DNA of 64,000 bases from a virus (IMGVR_UViG_3300010354_000001:1-64000), one strand, 5' to 3'; counted from the first letter of the stretch, positions 43,187 to 51,696 are shown. Numbers and translations are program-made. The notes: generated by a model not told the origin, from the letters alone.

Positions 43187-43382
43187 TGGAGAAACTATAG
43201 ACGTTACATCAGATGAGGTAATTTTATACGTGAGTGAGGAAGACAGAGATAACTTTTATGATAGAGTCAGTATTGCAAATTTTAGTGCTATTTTAGACAT
43301 GCCTTATTGGTGGTTTAATTTATCAGCTATTGGTGTGAATGGCAAGGTGTACAAACTTACTGAAATCAAGGAGATCAAATGA
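43167..43382 (+). CDS. Hypothetical protein, 71 aa
   Basis: A small acidic protein, GGAGG ribosome site upstream, no recognised family. Overlapping starts and stops link it to its neighbours in one transcript. Confidence 0.55.
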   Translation: MQLILNNGETIDVTSDEVILYVSEEDRDNFYDRVSIANFSAILDMPYWWFNLSAIGVNGKVYKLTEIKEIK

Positions 43383-43801
43383 TAACAATAAATTTTAATA
43401 AGATTAAATCTAGACAAGTTAATATAGAGCTTGCCTTTACTACTAACCACTATAATCTGGATCATGCTCAAGCGTTAGATAAGATCAAACAGTATAGGAT
43501 TTTATCTAAAAGAAATGACTTCTTAGATGTGAACGATAAGAATGATAGAAGCCTGATCGCCGACATATTTAACAATTACTATGCTAAGGAAGAAGGACTG
43601 CCAGAAATAAGAACTTACTACAGTAATGATTATGCCCTACCTGATTCTATGCTGTCTGCTTACAAAAATAAATATAATAGATTCATACTTTTTACTAAAA
43701 TTAGACCTTTCTATGTCAGCTTGGATAGATACTTAAAACATTACGAAAATATCAAATGGCTGATTGAAAGTGATAACATAAAAATAAAGGATGTGAGTTA
43801 A
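43379..43801 (+). CDS. Hypothetical protein, 140 aa
   Basis: A mixed alpha/beta protein rich in Tyr, Asn and Lys, with no recognised motif. Starts with an ATGA overlap and ends in a one-base overlap with the next gene. Confidence 0.55.
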   Translation: MITINFNKIKSRQVNIELAFTTNHYNLDHAQALDKIKQYRILSKRNDFLDVNDKNDRSLIADIFNNYYAKEEGLPEIRTYYSNDYALPDSMLSAYKNKYNRFILFTKIRPFYVSLDRYLKHYENIKWLIESDNIKIKDVS

Positions 43802-44007
43802 TGTTGGCTAGAAGCTTTAAGGAGTATATGGACGTAGTAGGCTCTGTGGAGCACGAAAACGAAACCAAGACTTGGCACGGTAGTTTACTAAGTATAAAAG
43901 ATCGTCCTATCGATGCACTAGTGACTTACGAGGCAGAGAGCCTATTGGAGTTGCAGCAAGCTTTTCATGAAGCTGTGAAAGAGTATTATAGGATAGGCGG
44001 TGAGTAG
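43801..44007 (+). CDS. HicB-like single-domain protein
   Basis: A 68-residue protein. The order WHGSLLSIKD...ALVTYEAESLLELQQAFHEAVKEYY resembles the N-terminal domain of HicB antitoxins. It lacks the C-terminal DNA-binding domain, and no HicA-like toxin is adjacent. It might neutralise a host HicA, which is inference. Confidence 0.55.
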   Translation: MLARSFKEYMDVVGSVEHENETKTWHGSLLSIKDRPIDALVTYEAESLLELQQAFHEAVKEYYRIGGE

Positions 44008-44008
44008 A

Positions 44009-44037
44009 TTGTTTAATCACCGCAAATCTGCTATGAT
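44009..44037 (+). promoter_or_regulatory. Sigma70-type promoter
   Basis: TTGTTT, 17-base spacer, TATGAT at 44032-44037, followed by AAAGGAG before the ATG of the coiled-coil gene at 44064. Confidence 0.7.
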
Positions 44038-44063
44038 AAAAACAAAACAAAGGAGAAAATTAA

Positions 44064-44705
44064 ATGTTTTACAGTAAAGAATTAGAAGAAATAAAAAAAC
44101 TACTAGCCGAAAGAGATAGTGAAGCAGAGAGACAACGTAGAGAAATCAGAGATCTTAACGCAACTAACGCAGGTCTTTTAAAAAAGATTGAAGATATTAC
44201 AGATGCAAGAGATAAAAAGATCGAAGATGCTAAACATGAGGCTATAAGACAAGAGTCTTATAAAATTTCTGCTTTGGAGAATGATAAGAAAAAATTAGAG
44301 TTAGAGTTAAGTAATGTTTCTACTAGAGTTAAAATGGAACTTTCTACAGAACTTAACAAAATCACTACTTTACAAGTAGAGATCGAGAAACTAATAGCTG
44401 AGAATACCGCCCTTAAGACAGTGGGTGAGTCTGAATATCTAGCTAAGCTTGCTAAGCTGGATGCGGAGCATAAGGAGTACCAAATTACTGCCGAAAGTAT
44501 AATTAAAGACTTAAAGAATAATTTAGCTAAGGCAGAGTTAAATGCTGCAAATGCAGAGGAAAGAGAAAAGAATACTATTGAGAGATACAGTAAAGAGATT
44601 CAAAGGCTTACTGAGTCTAGAGACAGTATGTTTAAGCAGGTGCAAGAGAGCAATGAAAAACTGCAAGCTATCGTACTTAAAAAATACGACAAGGTAGATG
44701 GATAA
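44064..44705 (+). CDS. Coiled-coil protein
   Basis: A 213-residue protein made almost wholly of heptads (residues about 5-205), rich in Glu, Lys, Leu and Ala. It has its own promoter. Structural or scaffold-like role possible; no catalytic motif. Confidence 0.65.
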   Translation: MFYSKELEEIKKLLAERDSEAERQRREIRDLNATNAGLLKKIEDITDARDKKIEDAKHEAIRQESYKISALENDKKKLELELSNVSTRVKMELSTELNKITTLQVEIEKLIAENTALKTVGESEYLAKLAKLDAEHKEYQITAESIIKDLKNNLAKAELNAANAEEREKNTIERYSKEIQRLTESRDSMFKQVQESNEKLQAIVLKKYDKVDG

Positions 44706-45273
44706 TATCTACTTAACAGTTGACCAAATATCGGATAGAGTTTCTAAAGAGGCTCTATCTGATAGGTTAATAAAAAAAAGATGTGAACACTATTCTAATA
44801 ACGCAAAGCTAGACTCTAAGGGTGATGAGTATGCGGATAGGTTAGACAAGGCTCTTAGTTATCTTTCTAATAGAAATCTCAGGATAGAGAACTGGTGCAT
44901 AGGAGTGATTACCGTACCAGACTGCCCAGACATAATACTTAGCATTTACACGTATGATAGAGATTATGGTGATTTTAATGGTAGTGATTATAAAGATTCT
45001 CAGAGGTATTTAGATAGCGGGAAAATTCTACATCCATTAGATGCGGAGGGACATAGAAGACTGTTTCTATCTATAATTAAAGAAACTTTATTACGTCCAG
45101 ACGTATACACAGATGGAGTACCTCAAAAATGGACCATAGTGAATAATGCTAGAGATGTAAAATATAAATTAAATAACGGCATCATAGGATATGGTAATAG
45201 TGTGGAGTGGAGAGCAAACTTTGAAGGGGCTTATGGGTATAGTTGTCCTTCCATAATTAAAGACCATGGATAA
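44698..45273 (+). CDS. Hypothetical protein, paralogue of the next gene
   Basis: A 191-residue protein beginning MDNIYLTVDQISDRVSKEA. The following gene begins MDNIYKLVDDACVKVKHD, and both end with a VEW-x(4) beta segment after a similar helix. They look like diverged tandem copies. No catalytic motif seen. Confidence 0.55.
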   Translation: MDNIYLTVDQISDRVSKEALSDRLIKKRCEHYSNNAKLDSKGDEYADRLDKALSYLSNRNLRIENWCIGVITVPDCPDIILSIYTYDRDYGDFNGSDYKDSQRYLDSGKILHPLDAEGHRRLFLSIIKETLLRPDVYTDGVPQKWTIVNNARDVKYKLNNGIIGYGNSVEWRANFEGAYGYSCPSIIKDHG

Positions 45274-45823
45274 TATTTACAAACTAGTAGATGATGCCTG
45301 CGTCAAGGTTAAACACGACATTAAGTGCAGGGTGGAGACTGATCGGATCATTCATCACCTAGATGCTCTTATGTGTCTTTCTCATTGGACTGGGGGTAAC
45401 TGGCGAGAAGAAACTACAGAAGAGATACTATATAGGACTAAACAAGGAATGAGATCGCATAATACAGTTTCATTATTTTCTTTTTTAGGGGTTGTGTGGG
45501 AAGTAGGGTACTTCGTAGATGTTCAGACAAGCAGTAGACGTTTCGGGGACTGGGAACAACATAACCAAAGAGTGCATGATTTAAAACTGGCACTTGATCC
45601 TTACAGAATGACTGGCTTACTTCTGTCGCAGGTAAAAAGCTTTATAGAAGATAATAGCTCCAGGGTGTTTGATATTAAGCCAGAAGAAATAGAAAAGTTT
45701 GTACTTCCTATTAAGAATGTGGTTTGGATCGGAGAGGTTAATCATAGTAGGCTCTATTCGCATAGTAATTGCGAGGCTGTGGTAGAGTGGAAATTAAAGT
45801 CCACACAAGAGTTAGGGGTGTGA
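45266..45823 (+). CDS. Hypothetical protein, paralogue of the previous gene
   Basis: A 185-residue protein that shares the MDNIY start and the C-terminal VVEWK part with 44698-45273. Last gene of the plus-strand block; a C-run and hairpins follow. Confidence 0.55.
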   Translation: MDNIYKLVDDACVKVKHDIKCRVETDRIIHHLDALMCLSHWTGGNWREETTEEILYRTKQGMRSHNTVSLFSFLGVVWEVGYFVDVQTSSRRFGDWEQHNQRVHDLKLALDPYRMTGLLLSQVKSFIEDNSSRVFDIKPEEIEKFVLPIKNVVWIGEVNHSRLYSHSNCEAVVEWKLKSTQELGV

Positions 45824-45896
45824 GAGGCTAACCCCCCCCCTCGCTTCTTACGGAAGGCTTTAACCGCTCTAGGATAGCTTATTGAGTATTATTCTG

Positions 45897-45921
45897 TCGC
45901 AAAAAAAGTATAAATTTGCGA
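45897..45921. repeat. Hairpin TCGCAAA...TTTGCGA in the convergent gap
   Basis: Perfect 7-bp arms with an 11-base AT-rich loop in the 174-base gap between the plus- and minus-strand blocks. It could be a terminator or an operator. Confidence 0.45.
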
Positions 45922-45997
45922 TAAATACTATAGGAGAAACAGTATCAACTCAAATGATATAAAGGTGATAATGGTTATAAAGATATAATCAGTAGCG

Positions 45998-46309
45998 TTA
46001 AACATCTTCTTTATCAGTAGGTCTAAGTGCAAACTCTACTCCATCTAAGAATGATTCTAACTTTGTTTTAGATTCTTCTAGCTCTTTAGCATAGCCGTAT
46101 AATTCATTTTTTATAGTATCTTCTATGTAAGATATAACCTTAGGAAGATGTAATCTTATCTGATCGTAATCATTCTTAGTAAGTTCTGCTTGCACATCCG
46201 CTCTACTAAGTTTTCTACTTACAGCAGCCTCTAACTCACCGTGTTTAAACCAGTTTCTCATTAAATTAGAAAATTCTATTTCGTCTAGTCCTTGTATATA
46301 TGGTCTCAT
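45998..46309 (-). CDS. Hypothetical helical protein, 103 aa
   Basis: A charged helical protein (RNWFKHGELEAAVSRKLSRADVQAELTKNDY). A TATAAT lies immediately before its ATG, and the two tRNA genes lie upstream on the same strand. No family recognised. Confidence 0.55.
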   Translation of the reverse strand: MRPYIQGLDEIEFSNLMRNWFKHGELEAAVSRKLSRADVQAELTKNDYDQIRLHLPKVISYIEDTIKNELYGYAKELEESKTKLESFLDGVEFALRPTDKEDV

Positions 46310-46368
46310 AACTTACATTATAGCACACGGTTTAGATTTATTATATTAGGTCTATTAAAAGTGGACTT

Positions 46369-46395
46369 GTCACAAACTTAGTAAACTTTTGTGAC
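46369..46395 (-). terminator. Hairpin after the tRNA pair
   Basis: GTCACAAA and TTTGTGAC form 8-bp perfect arms with an 11-base loop, about 45 bases after the tRNA-Trp 3' end. The T-run after it is weak, so it may be a processing or pausing site. Confidence 0.45.
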
Positions 46396-46440
46396 GATAT
46401 TTCCGTAAAGGGAATTATTTTAGTCGTTAGGGAAATGTAA

Positions 46441-46515
46441 TGGCACGTTCTGAAGGACTTGAACCTTCTACTAAGGTTTTGGAGACCTTTGTTTTACTAG
46501 GTAAACTAAGAACGC
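46441..46515 (-). tRNA. tRNA-Trp (CCA anticodon)
   Basis: A 75-nt cloverleaf: acceptor GCGTTCT/AGAACGT, D stem GTTT/AAAC, anticodon stem AAGGT/ACCTT with loop CTCCAAA (anticodon CCA), T arm GAAGG-TTCAAGT-CCTTC, discriminator G and an encoded CCA end. It lies 4 bases after tRNA-Gly. Confidence 0.93.
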
Positions 46516-46519
46516 ATTA

Positions 46520-46594
46520 TGGAGCGAACGGTGGGACTTGAACCCACAACCAACAGTTTGGAAAACTGCTACTCTGCCGTTGAGCTACATTCGC
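46520..46594 (-). tRNA. tRNA-Gly (TCC anticodon)
   Basis: A 75-nt cloverleaf: acceptor GCGAATG/CGTTCGC, D stem GCTC/GAGT, anticodon stem GCAGT/ACTGT with loop TTTCCAA (anticodon TCC), T arm GTGGG-TTCAAGT-CCCAC, discriminator T and encoded CCA. Confidence 0.93.
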
Positions 46595-46655
46595 ATAATG
46601 TAAGGGCTAGGAGGATTCATATATCAGCCCTTACAAGTAATATTATAACACGGCC

Positions 46656-47027
46656 TTAGTGTATATTCCTTAGCCAAGGTTTTTTAATTTTGGAGTCGAA
46701 GTCTAAAGAAGAATGTGTCTTTACCAAATCGGAGCAATGTTCGATTCGCAAGCCCCAACCACCTTCCACTTCCCTAAAATGAAAATCAACTGTTTTAAAG
46801 TTATCGTATTTTAAATTTCTTATTACTTTAAAATCCACAGTATCAGAATCCAAGGACTTGCAATCTATAGAGAATCCTTCAAATCTATAGTACTTATCCT
46901 TTACTTGGTCGTAAAAGATGTAACTCCATCTGCTTTCTTTTGGTGCTTTAGTATTAAGCTCAGATACTCTAAAATACCCGTCAGTAGTTTCCAATAATAT
47001 TTTTTCGATAACGTCTAAAGTAATCAT
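46656..47027 (-). CDS. Hypothetical protein, 123 aa
   Basis: A beta-rich protein with several Trp and Tyr residues (SRWSYIFYDQVKDKYYRFEGF), no recognised family. Upstream of the tRNA pair on the same strand. Confidence 0.55.
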   Translation of the reverse strand: MITLDVIEKILLETTDGYFRVSELNTKAPKESRWSYIFYDQVKDKYYRFEGFSIDCKSLDSDTVDFKVIRNLKYDNFKTVDFHFREVEGGWGLRIEHCSDLVKTHSSLDFDSKIKKPWLRNIH

Positions 47028-47090
47028 ATAAATAACTCCCTCTTAGTATCTACTTGCTTGACAAAAGAAGGAAAAAGCTTTTTAAATTCT

Positions 47091-47252
47091 TTATTCATCA
47101 TCCCTCAAATTTACATAAATGCAAATAATTATAAACATAAGTAGAACTAATTTCGTTATCCAGCCCATCACTGGGTGTTCCCCATAGGTCTGATCTAATC
47201 CCATAATTAAAGAGCCTTCCAGCATTGCGTTAAGGTAGTTTTTTCTTGTCAT
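47091..47252 (-). CDS. Small single-pass membrane protein, 53 aa
   Basis: Starts MTRKNYLNAMLEGSL at 47252, where GGAGG precedes the ATG and the start overlaps the upstream stop (ATGA). A longer frame has no ribosome site. One hydrophobic segment (ITKLVLLMFIIICIYV) near the C-terminus. Confidence 0.6.
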   Translation of the reverse strand: MTRKNYLNAMLEGSLIMGLDQTYGEHPVMGWITKLVLLMFIIICIYVNLRDDE

Positions 47253-47449
47253 TTTAAATCCTCCATACGGCAAGCCCAAGAAGCAGCTAGGGCACAAATA
47301 CAAACGACTAAAAGCCCTACAAGAATCCAACCTAAATAAGGCTCAAGCCACATAACATAAGCTTTTAAAAACTTAAAAATTAGATGAGTACCCAGCCCCC
47401 AAATCGTAAAAACTCCAAGTGCTTTTAAAAAGTTAATCAAAAATCTCAT
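47249..47449 (-). CDS. Small membrane protein, 66 aa
   Basis: Two hydrophobic segments (FLINFLKALGVFTIWGLGTHLIFKFL and LGWILVGLLVVCICALAASWA). It is chained by ATGA overlaps to the genes on both sides. Confidence 0.6.
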   Translation of the reverse strand: MRFLINFLKALGVFTIWGLGTHLIFKFLKAYVMWLEPYLGWILVGLLVVCICALAASWACRMEDLK

Positions 47450-47470
47450 TCCTTAAACCTCACATTTTTA
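47445..47470. repeat. 26-bp direct repeat, copy 1
   Basis: Identical to 47714-47739. Encodes the C-terminus KNVRFKE and the ATGA junction with the next gene. Confidence 0.85.
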
Positions 47471-47718
47471 CCGCCTATTAGTTCTTTTGTCCGTTTGCTC
47501 ATCGTAAAATGAACATGGAGCACGCCATCTATGAAAGCTTTAGTTTCTTCCACTGTACCGCCAATAAAAACAGTTTTAAAAGGTTTATCACTACCTATCT
47601 TTCTTTTTTTAATTTCTTTTTTGCAAATGAATAAAATTTCGTCCTCCTCACAGAAATATTGAGAAATACAATCTTGGTAATTTCTAAAGTATATTTCTAA
47701 ATTCGCTATTGTGCTCAT
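47446..47718 (-). CDS. Hypothetical protein, 90 aa
   Basis: A 90-residue protein ending IGGKNVRFKE. The 26 bases that encode this end recur at 47714-47739, immediately before its own start. No recognised family. Confidence 0.55.
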   Translation of the reverse strand: MSTIANLEIYFRNYQDCISQYFCEEDEILFICKKEIKKRKIGSDKPFKTVFIGGTVEETKAFIDGVLHVHFTMSKRTKELIGGKNVRFKE

Positions 47719-47739
47719 TCCTTAAACCTCACATTTTTA
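47714..47739. repeat. 26-bp direct repeat, copy 2 with relic mini-frame
   Basis: On the minus strand an ATG at 47743 followed by this copy gives the 9-codon frame MDKNVRFKE, which ends in the ATGA start of the 90-residue gene. It looks like the remains of a lost or duplicated gene end, now able to couple translation. Confidence 0.7.
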
Positions 47740-47746
47740 TCCATAA

Positions 47747-47842
47747 TCAAGATCCTTTAGACCTTTTAAGTTTCTCTTTTACTTTAAAGAAAAAAAGCAC
47801 TAATAAAGTAACTACAACTACTATACAAAATTCTTGATTCAT
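47747..47842 (-). CDS. Very small membrane protein, 31 aa
   Basis: MNQEFCIVVVVTLLVLFFF followed by a basic tail (KVKEKLKRSKGS): one membrane segment with positive-inside end. It fills the gap between two genes. Short, so moderate confidence. Confidence 0.5.
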   Translation of the reverse strand: MNQEFCIVVVVTLLVLFFFKVKEKLKRSKGS

Positions 47843-47852
47843 AACTAATATA

Positions 47853-48170
47853 CTAACATACTTGAGGGAAATACTCCTTTAGTATACCCCTAATTAAACT
47901 AAAAGATTCTGCACTAATATCTAGGTCTTCTTCTAATATATCTTCTTGCTTAGTTTTATTTTCTACGTAAACCGTAAGCTCTTTATTCTTCCATACTTCC
48001 ATAGAGAAGTAATAAGATTCATTTTCTATTATTACTTGGTAAGCTCCTTGATTCTCGCCATAGTAGTCTAGTAAGGCATCTTTGTGCCCTTTATATTTGT
48101 CTTGTAATTCTTTAACAAATTCAGGTAAAGTCATATACTCAGTATTACATAAGATCAAGTCTGTAGGCAT
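47853..48170 (-). CDS. Hypothetical protein, 105 aa
   Basis: An acidic alpha/beta protein (LPEFVKELQDKYKGHKDALLDYYGENQGAYQVII). It overlaps the end of the upstream gene by 26 bases. No family recognised. Confidence 0.55.
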   Translation of the reverse strand: MPTDLILCNTEYMTLPEFVKELQDKYKGHKDALLDYYGENQGAYQVIIENESYYFSMEVWKNKELTVYVENKTKQEDILEEDLDISAESFSLIRGILKEYFPQVC

Positions 48171-48630
48171 TAAATTTATCTTTTAATTCTTTGGGGTAAT
48201 GCTCATGACACCATACAAATGCTTCATAAGCTGATTTAGTCCTATACAAGTATTCATCTATACCTATGCCTATATGTCGAGGAGTGCACTCATCTATAAA
48301 ACAAACACTTTTCATTGCGGTGTGTCCAGCCCATGTATAGGTGATTTCACTGTCATGCTCATACCCTTCATACTCAGGTAGACATGCCTCAAGTGCACCT
48401 TTAGGAATAATTGGAGTTAAATGATCTATAAACCTAAAGAAAGCAGGTAGAGTATCTGGTCTTTGATCTATCTCATAAAGTGTTATATCTCTAGCTACAG
48501 CTAGGTAGTTATTAGCTCGGTTATAAAACCGTCCTTGTTCATTTACAAATACGTTAGATACTCTACGGAAGTCATATCCTAAATCTAGTATCTTTTTACT
48601 TTCTTCGTAGGTTAGGTTTAATTCGATCAT
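48145..48630 (-). CDS. Phage protein with PIIPK-ALEACLP and EAFxWCH motifs
   Basis: A 161-residue protein. The motifs PIIPKGALEACLPEYEG and SAYEAFVWCHEHYPKELKDKF also occur, in the same order, in the 97-residue protein at 63697-63990. The two are paralogues. Function unknown; Cys and His in the motifs might bind metal. Confidence 0.6.
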   Translation of the reverse strand: MIELNLTYEESKKILDLGYDFRRVSNVFVNEQGRFYNRANNYLAVARDITLYEIDQRPDTLPAFFRFIDHLTPIIPKGALEACLPEYEGYEHDSEITYTWAGHTAMKSVCFIDECTPRHIGIGIDEYLYRTKSAYEAFVWCHEHYPKELKDKFNAYRLDLM

Positions 48631-48652
48631 TTATTTACTCCTTCAGGATTAC

Positions 48653-48934
48653 CTAATTCCCATTCAACTGTTTAAGTCCTATACCAGTACAAATTGCAGT
48701 TGCTATAGTACTTAAAATACTAGCAGCAATATCAGCATTTTCCATAACTCCCTGATTAATATATAAAATTAAAGCAGAAAATATAATAAAATAAAAAATA
48801 AACATCAAAGAAACAATAAATACTGCAAATGCTAATATACCTGCAATTTGTAAAGATAAAAAGAAATCTCCCTCACATACATTTAGAGAAAATATAAACA
48901 GGATTAATAAGGTGCAGATTGTAAAAGTTAACAT
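48653..48934 (-). CDS. Membrane protein, 93 aa
   Basis: Three hydrophobic segments (residues about 2-17, 26-60 and 70-87) and short charged ends. First gene of its group after the non-coding region. A holin-like role is possible, but nothing decides it. Confidence 0.55.
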   Translation of the reverse strand: MLTFTICTLLILFIFSLNVCEGDFFLSLQIAGILAFAVFIVSLMFIFYFIIFSALILYINQGVMENADIAASILSTIATAICTGIGLKQLNGN

Positions 48935-48989
48935 ACAGCTATTATAACATAAAATTTACCTCTCAAACCATATGGTAATGTAGCATCTG

Positions 48990-49380
48990 GTTTTAAAATT
49001 TTCTGGGGAATTTTTTAGGTATTTAGGTTTTTTGGGATTTTAGAAGTGGTTTTTGGAATTACTGTATGTGTCTTTTTTGAGGTTTATTTCTTTTATGACA
49101 TACCGATATGGGGAATCCCGTTTCGTTTTTTGAGGCTTAATTCTTTTCGGGCGTAGCGTCTGATTTTAAAAATATGTAGGAATTTTTTTGGGGATTGTGT
49201 TTTTTCTAAATTCTGAAATGGCTTTGGGGTTATTGTGTGTGTTTTTTTGAGGCTTTTGAGCGTATTTTTTAGAGTGATGTAGCGTTTGATTTGAAATTTT
49301 AAAGAGTTTAATTCTTTTCGGTATGTCTTTTTTGAGGCTTAATTCTTTTCGGATGTAGCGTCTGATTTGAAATTTTTGTG
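48990..49380. repeat. Iteron-like T-rich repeat region
   Basis: At least four degenerate copies of a unit built from TTTTTTGAGGCTTAATTC, TTTTCGG and GTAGCGTCTGATTT are visible near 49070, 49120, 49240 and 49325. Two longer units (from about 49004 and 49178) share the order GGAATTTTTT...TTTGGG...GTGTGT...TTTTTGAGG. No gene is evident. Iterons of an origin or a regulatory array are possible. Confidence 0.6.
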
Positions 49381-49466
49381 GGGTTGTGTCTTAGGCTACT
49401 TTTCACGTAAATACGTATTACCGATTTTTGACTCTAAACTGGGTCCCTTAAAAGCATGGCTATTCA

Positions 49467-49652
49467 ATGATTTTGGACTATCTGCAAGGCTCCATAGCAA
49501 ACGAATTCACGCAAAAACTAGAAAATATATACTTCAATATCGAAACAACGTATAAAGAGAATCCTCAAAGGTCTAACAAGATAATTGCACGCAAGCTAAT
49601 ATGCTTATCGGCTAGCAAAGGCACGCAAGGCGTGAAATTTATGACATTTTGA
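49467..49652 (+). CDS. Doubtful small frame in the non-coding region
   Basis: A 61-codon frame beginning MILDYLQGSIANEFTQKLE. An overlapping plus frame covers 49367-49555. Neither has a clear ribosome site, and the region is otherwise repeat-rich, so this may not be a gene. Confidence 0.2.
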   Translation: MILDYLQGSIANEFTQKLENIYFNIETTYKENPQRSNKIIARKLICLSASKGTQGVKFMTF

Positions 49653-50470
49653 AGGCTTTTTATCAGTTCAAGATAACACTGTATTATCTTTACTAAGTAA
49701 GAAAGGGATAATGGCTCCTAGTCTAGGTTATACGGTTTATAGTGTTTTACGCAAAGCAAAATAAGCATATTATCTTGTGCAAGTAAGAGTATGCGATAAG
49801 AACTGGACTGTTTTTAACCTAATTTCTGAAATAAGTTTCTTAACAGCTTTAATCAGGACTTTTAAAAGTCCTAGATTGATATTTTAAAGTTTATTACATT
49901 AGCCGATACAGTGATTTGCACTTTATATATCGCTAGAACCCTGTTATAGAAAGGGTTACAACTGATAGCAAGTTTTTCATTCTACATCTATCATTAGAAT
50001 TATGTCCAGTAGTGCTTTTCAGCGAATTTAAACTTTAAATGACTGGCCCATTTATTGTCGTGAAAGCCTTTTATAGACTGGTTTTCAGTGTCTTAAGAGT
50101 AGGGAAAGTTCCATGCTTGGGCCGATTTTTTACATCTACAGAGTAGAGACGGAAGCGGTAGCTTTATGCTCTTAATTAAAGTGTAATACATTGATTATTG
50201 GGAATTTAGACAGGGCCAGAAGGCTCTAGGACGAACGAAAATAGGTCTAAAGGTATAAATACTAGGCTATGGTATTTATTACGCTCCTAGCCGATAAGTA
50301 AATTATTTTGTTAATTTGTAAAGCGTAAATATAGATTTTTTACTGGAAAATGGGTATTTTGGGGCCCGAGATTTATATATTTCATTCTGAAAGCCTTTGC
50401 TGGAAAGGGTTTTAAGCTGTAAAAAGCCATATAAAAAAGTTTTACCCGCAACATACAAGCCCCCCCAATA
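49640..50470. other. Non-coding, hairpin-rich stretch
   Basis: No convincing gene on either strand. Hairpins include AACCCT...AGGGTT at 49937-49957, TGAAAGCC...GGTTTTCA at 50060-50087 and CTGAAAGCC...GGGTTTTA near 50387-50413, which belong to a family recurring at 54140-54290 and 56539. GCTTATCGGC motifs lie at 49603 and, inverted, at 50290. Could be transcribed as structured RNA. Confidence 0.5.
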
Positions 50471-50870
50471 AAGCCATAAAAAGCCCCAAAAAAGCCATAA
50501 AAAAGAGCTGATAAGCTCTTAAAAGAGCCGTAAAAAAGAGCTGAAATAAAGAGCTGAAAAGCTTTTAAAAAAGAACTGGAATATAAAGAGCTGGAATAAA
50601 CTTTTAAAATATCCCTACTACTGGATACTTTTTAAATATCTCCCCTACAAGTACAAGGGCCCATAAAAGGCCCGATAAATACTTCTAAAATCCTTTATCT
50701 AAGCATGTTCTAAGCTATTTTAGGCCCTAAGTAAAATATTAGGCCTTATAGATATTCTTAAAACTCTTTACTGATGAAGGTTCTAAGCTATTTTGGGCCC
50801 GAGAAAGTTATATAAAAAGAGCTGGTATAAAAAGCTAAGTAATTACATTGTTATTACTTTTACAAAATAA
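50461..50870. repeat. Short-period repeats AAAGCC / GAGCTG
   Basis: A chain of AAAGCCATAAAA, AAAGAGCTGAAAT and related units runs from 50470 to 50600, with another GAGCTGG at 50820. Two copies of TTCTAAGCTATTTT(A/G)GGCCC lie at 50708 and 50780. No coding frame. Confidence 0.55.
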
Positions 50871-50871
50871 A

Positions 50872-50907
50872 AAAAGAGTTGAGATCTTTTAACTTCTCAA
50901 CTCTTTT
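50872..50907. terminator. Strong bidirectional terminator
   Basis: A 13-bp perfect stem (AAAAGAGTTGAGA with TCTCAACTCTTTT) and a 10-base loop, with A-run before and T-run within the arm. It could end transcripts from either side. Confidence 0.8.
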
Positions 50908-51021
50908 ATAGTGTATCGGGGGGCCTAAGGCTATATTAAGCTAAGCCCTGTCTTCCTATCTGTTATAGATAGGGTATTACCTGCGAGGCCGTGAAAATAG
51001 ACCTCTGCCTGTTTATACCCC

Positions 51022-51141
51022 TTAGCACTCAAAATGCACTAGCGTCTTACCGCTAGCCGTTATATAAACAACTTGACGGTATCCATCAATGATTATTGAA
51101 TCGTTCATTTGTACTACTCTATTAATTAATTTATTTTCCAT
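51022..51141 (-). CDS. Small protein, 39 aa
   Basis: MENKLINRVVQMNDSIIIDGYRQVVYITASGKTLVHFEC in two blocks: MENKLINRVVQMNDSI, then a beta-rich end. It lies between non-coding segments. A TTAAAAT -10-like box is just upstream. Codon use fits neighbours. No family recognised. Confidence 0.45.
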   Translation of the reverse strand: MENKLINRVVQMNDSIIIDGYRQVVYITASGKTLVHFEC

Positions 51142-51259
51142 ACCTACTATTTTAACATATTTAATTAAGATCTGCTTAAGAAAGTAATATATTTTTAGTT
51201 TATTAACTTTATTTAATACTTGTTAGTGTTATGCGGCCTTATGGGATTGTATTAAAATT

Positions 51260-51338
51260 GCTTATCGGCTTAGGGGTTAAAATCTTGCAGTTGCTACATA
51301 TGTATCTTTTTTAAATTTACTAGCTTATGCCGATAAGC
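51260..51338. repeat. Inverted GCTTATCGGC pair
   Basis: GCTTATCGGC at 51260-51269 and its exact reverse complement at 51329-51338, 59 bases apart. Further copies are at 49603, 50290 (9 of 10, inverted) and 56184. Confidence 0.6.
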
Positions 51339-51352
51339 AGAAATATAAGCAA

Positions 51353-51380
51353 TAAAAAAGCCTAGCGGGGGGGCTAGGCT
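51353..51380 (-). terminator. Terminator of the 61-aa gene
   Basis: On the minus strand AGCCTAGC and GCTAGGCT pair around a C-rich loop, followed by six T. A textbook Rho-independent terminator 20 bases after the stop at 51400. Confidence 0.9.
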
Positions 51381-51399
51381 TGGGGGGGTTTATTGGGGA

Positions 51400-51585
51400 T
51401 TAGTTAGACTTAGCTAACCTAATCCAGGTATTTACCTCCGCCATTTCTGCAGAAGTGAACTCTATGAATTTTATACCCATCTGCTCAGCTTCTTGGGTAG
51501 TGGCTTTAATTTTAGCTAGTAAAGCTAAATTAGCTTTAGTAGCTTTAGTAGCTCTTATTAAGTTTAGCACTGCATTTTTTCCCAT
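51400..51585 (-). CDS. Small Ala/Lys-rich helical protein, 61 aa
   Basis: MGKNAVLNLIRATKATKANL, then helices with AEMAEVNTWIRLAKSN. Its leader contains ATAGAGAGCTGAGTAAAC, shared with other genes of this block, and it has its own terminator, so it is a single-gene unit. No family recognised. Confidence 0.6.
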   Translation of the reverse strand: MGKNAVLNLIRATKATKANLALLAKIKATTQEAEQMGIKFIEFTSAEMAEVNTWIRLAKSN

Positions 51586-51696
51586 AATTTACTTCTTTTA
51601 GATTTGTTTTAGCTGTTTACTCAGCTCTCTATACTTCTTATATTAGCATATAAAATTAAGCTATGGTTAAGAACATGCTAATAAATCGTTAAAAGA

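Noticed and set aside
45830-45990. A small gene or a tRNA in the gap after 45823
   Set aside because: No frame longer than a few codons and no T-arm or D-arm sequence; only hairpins and a C-run.
49367-49555. A 62-codon plus-strand frame after the iteron-like repeats
   Set aside because: No ATG or ribosome site at its start, and it overlaps another weak frame; composition is like the surrounding non-coding DNA.
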